Of a DNA stretch of 53,460 nucleotides, positions 53,323 through 53,460 are shown piece by piece. Every line of letters starts with the position of its first letter. Position 1 is the first letter of the stretch. Origin of the DNA: an uncultured Pseudomonas sp. (lineage in GTDB: Bacteria; Pseudomonadota; Gammaproteobacteria; Pseudomonadales; Pseudomonadaceae); assembly GCF_946885885.1 (NCBI RefSeq), contig NZ_CAMPHN010000009.1, forward strand, positions 1-53,460. Direction: 5' to 3'. The notes beneath the pieces are model-generated. The model made no database searches, was not told where the DNA came from, and worked only from the letters and a program-made list of their open reading frames with translations. Made by a program: the position numbers and the translations under genes.

Positions 53323-53460
53323 TTACGGCTCTTTTGCCATTTTGGCGTTGTTGATGGCACGCATATAAAGCGAGCGGAGCACGGCGATTTCACTGTTGCC
53401 TGGGACCTGCTCGTCCAACTGCGAGAGCAATCGCTTCAACTTGTCGAATTCATGCAGTTC
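53323..53460 (-). CDS. 3' end of a small gene cut by the window edge
   Basis: Minus-strand frame open from the right edge to TAA at 53323-53325. The visible 45 residues (ELHEFDKLKRLLSQLDEQVP ... YMRAINNAKMAKEP) are helical, charged and Leu-rich. No family recognised. Its stop is 38 bp from the beta-barrel start, so it may be the first gene of that operon. Codon use is consistent with real coding sequence, but the evidence is thin. Confidence 0.5.
   Translation of the reverse strand, partial: ELHEFDKLKRLLSQLDEQVPGNSEIAVLRSLYMRAINNAKMAKEP

Overview
The window is about 53 kb of GC-rich gammaproteobacterial chromosome, most likely from a Pseudomonas (sensu lato). Two blocks support this by synteny recalled from P. 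aeruginosa, not searched here: metK / ArsR-methyltransferase regulator / tkt / epd / pgk / lipoprotein / fba (like PA0546-PA0555) and rhodanese / grxC / secB / trmL (like PA5130-PA5127). No rRNA, tRNA, CRISPR array, transposase or phage gene was seen. The non-coding DNA is crowded with short palindromic and MITE-like repeats.

Layout. 1-3.6 kb (minus strand): the start of a chemotaxis operon (receptor, STAS protein, receiver-PP2C-ATPase protein) that ends in a cheY with an internal deletion and no cheA in view. 4.1-6.2 kb: a PilJ-domain chemoreceptor and a lipoprotein cytochrome c'. 6.2-10.8 kb: a nested repeat, ligB, a periplasmic binding protein, a PEBP-family protein and an AraC regulator. 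10.8-19.6 kb: methionine/SAM and central carbon genes, metK with a SahR-like regulator and a perfect 26-bp palindrome, then tkt, epd, pgk, an MliC-like lipoprotein and fba, with repeats in most gaps. 19.6-25.8 kb: a PL7 alginate lyase beside AT-rich DNA, a YgjP-like metalloprotease, a DUF2789 protein, a 270-bp MITE-like element, a second binding protein, a GreAB-like factor, and the rhodanese-grxC-secB-trmL block.

25.9-43.8 kb: a complete MSHA type IV pilus locus, mshI-I2-J-K-L-M-N-E-G-F-B-A-C-D-O-P-Q, almost all overlapping or tightly spaced. It encodes the inner-membrane platform, the secretin, a c-di-GMP-binding type extension ATPase, major and minor prepilins and a 1519-residue MshQ. The clearest anomaly is here: a 123-bp repeat has inserted in frame into mshD and lengthens its prepilin leader from an inferred 17 to 58 residues.

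44.1-50.3 kb: a hotdog thioesterase, an iron alcohol dehydrogenase flanked by two copies of one repeat, an acyl-CoA dehydrogenase / 3-hydroxyacyl-CoA dehydrogenase pair, and a divergent LysR regulator. 50.3-53.5 kb (minus strand): a compact envelope operon of an outer-membrane beta-barrel, a lipoprotein alpha/beta hydrolase and an exported caspase-like protease, preceded by the 3' end of a small gene cut by the window edge. This operon matches no system known to me and is the best candidate for an undescribed one.

Two themes recur: repeats being written into coding sequence (mshD leader, Epd C-terminus, epd start region), and surface or chemosensory functions (two receptors, MSHA pilus, secreted caspase operon).
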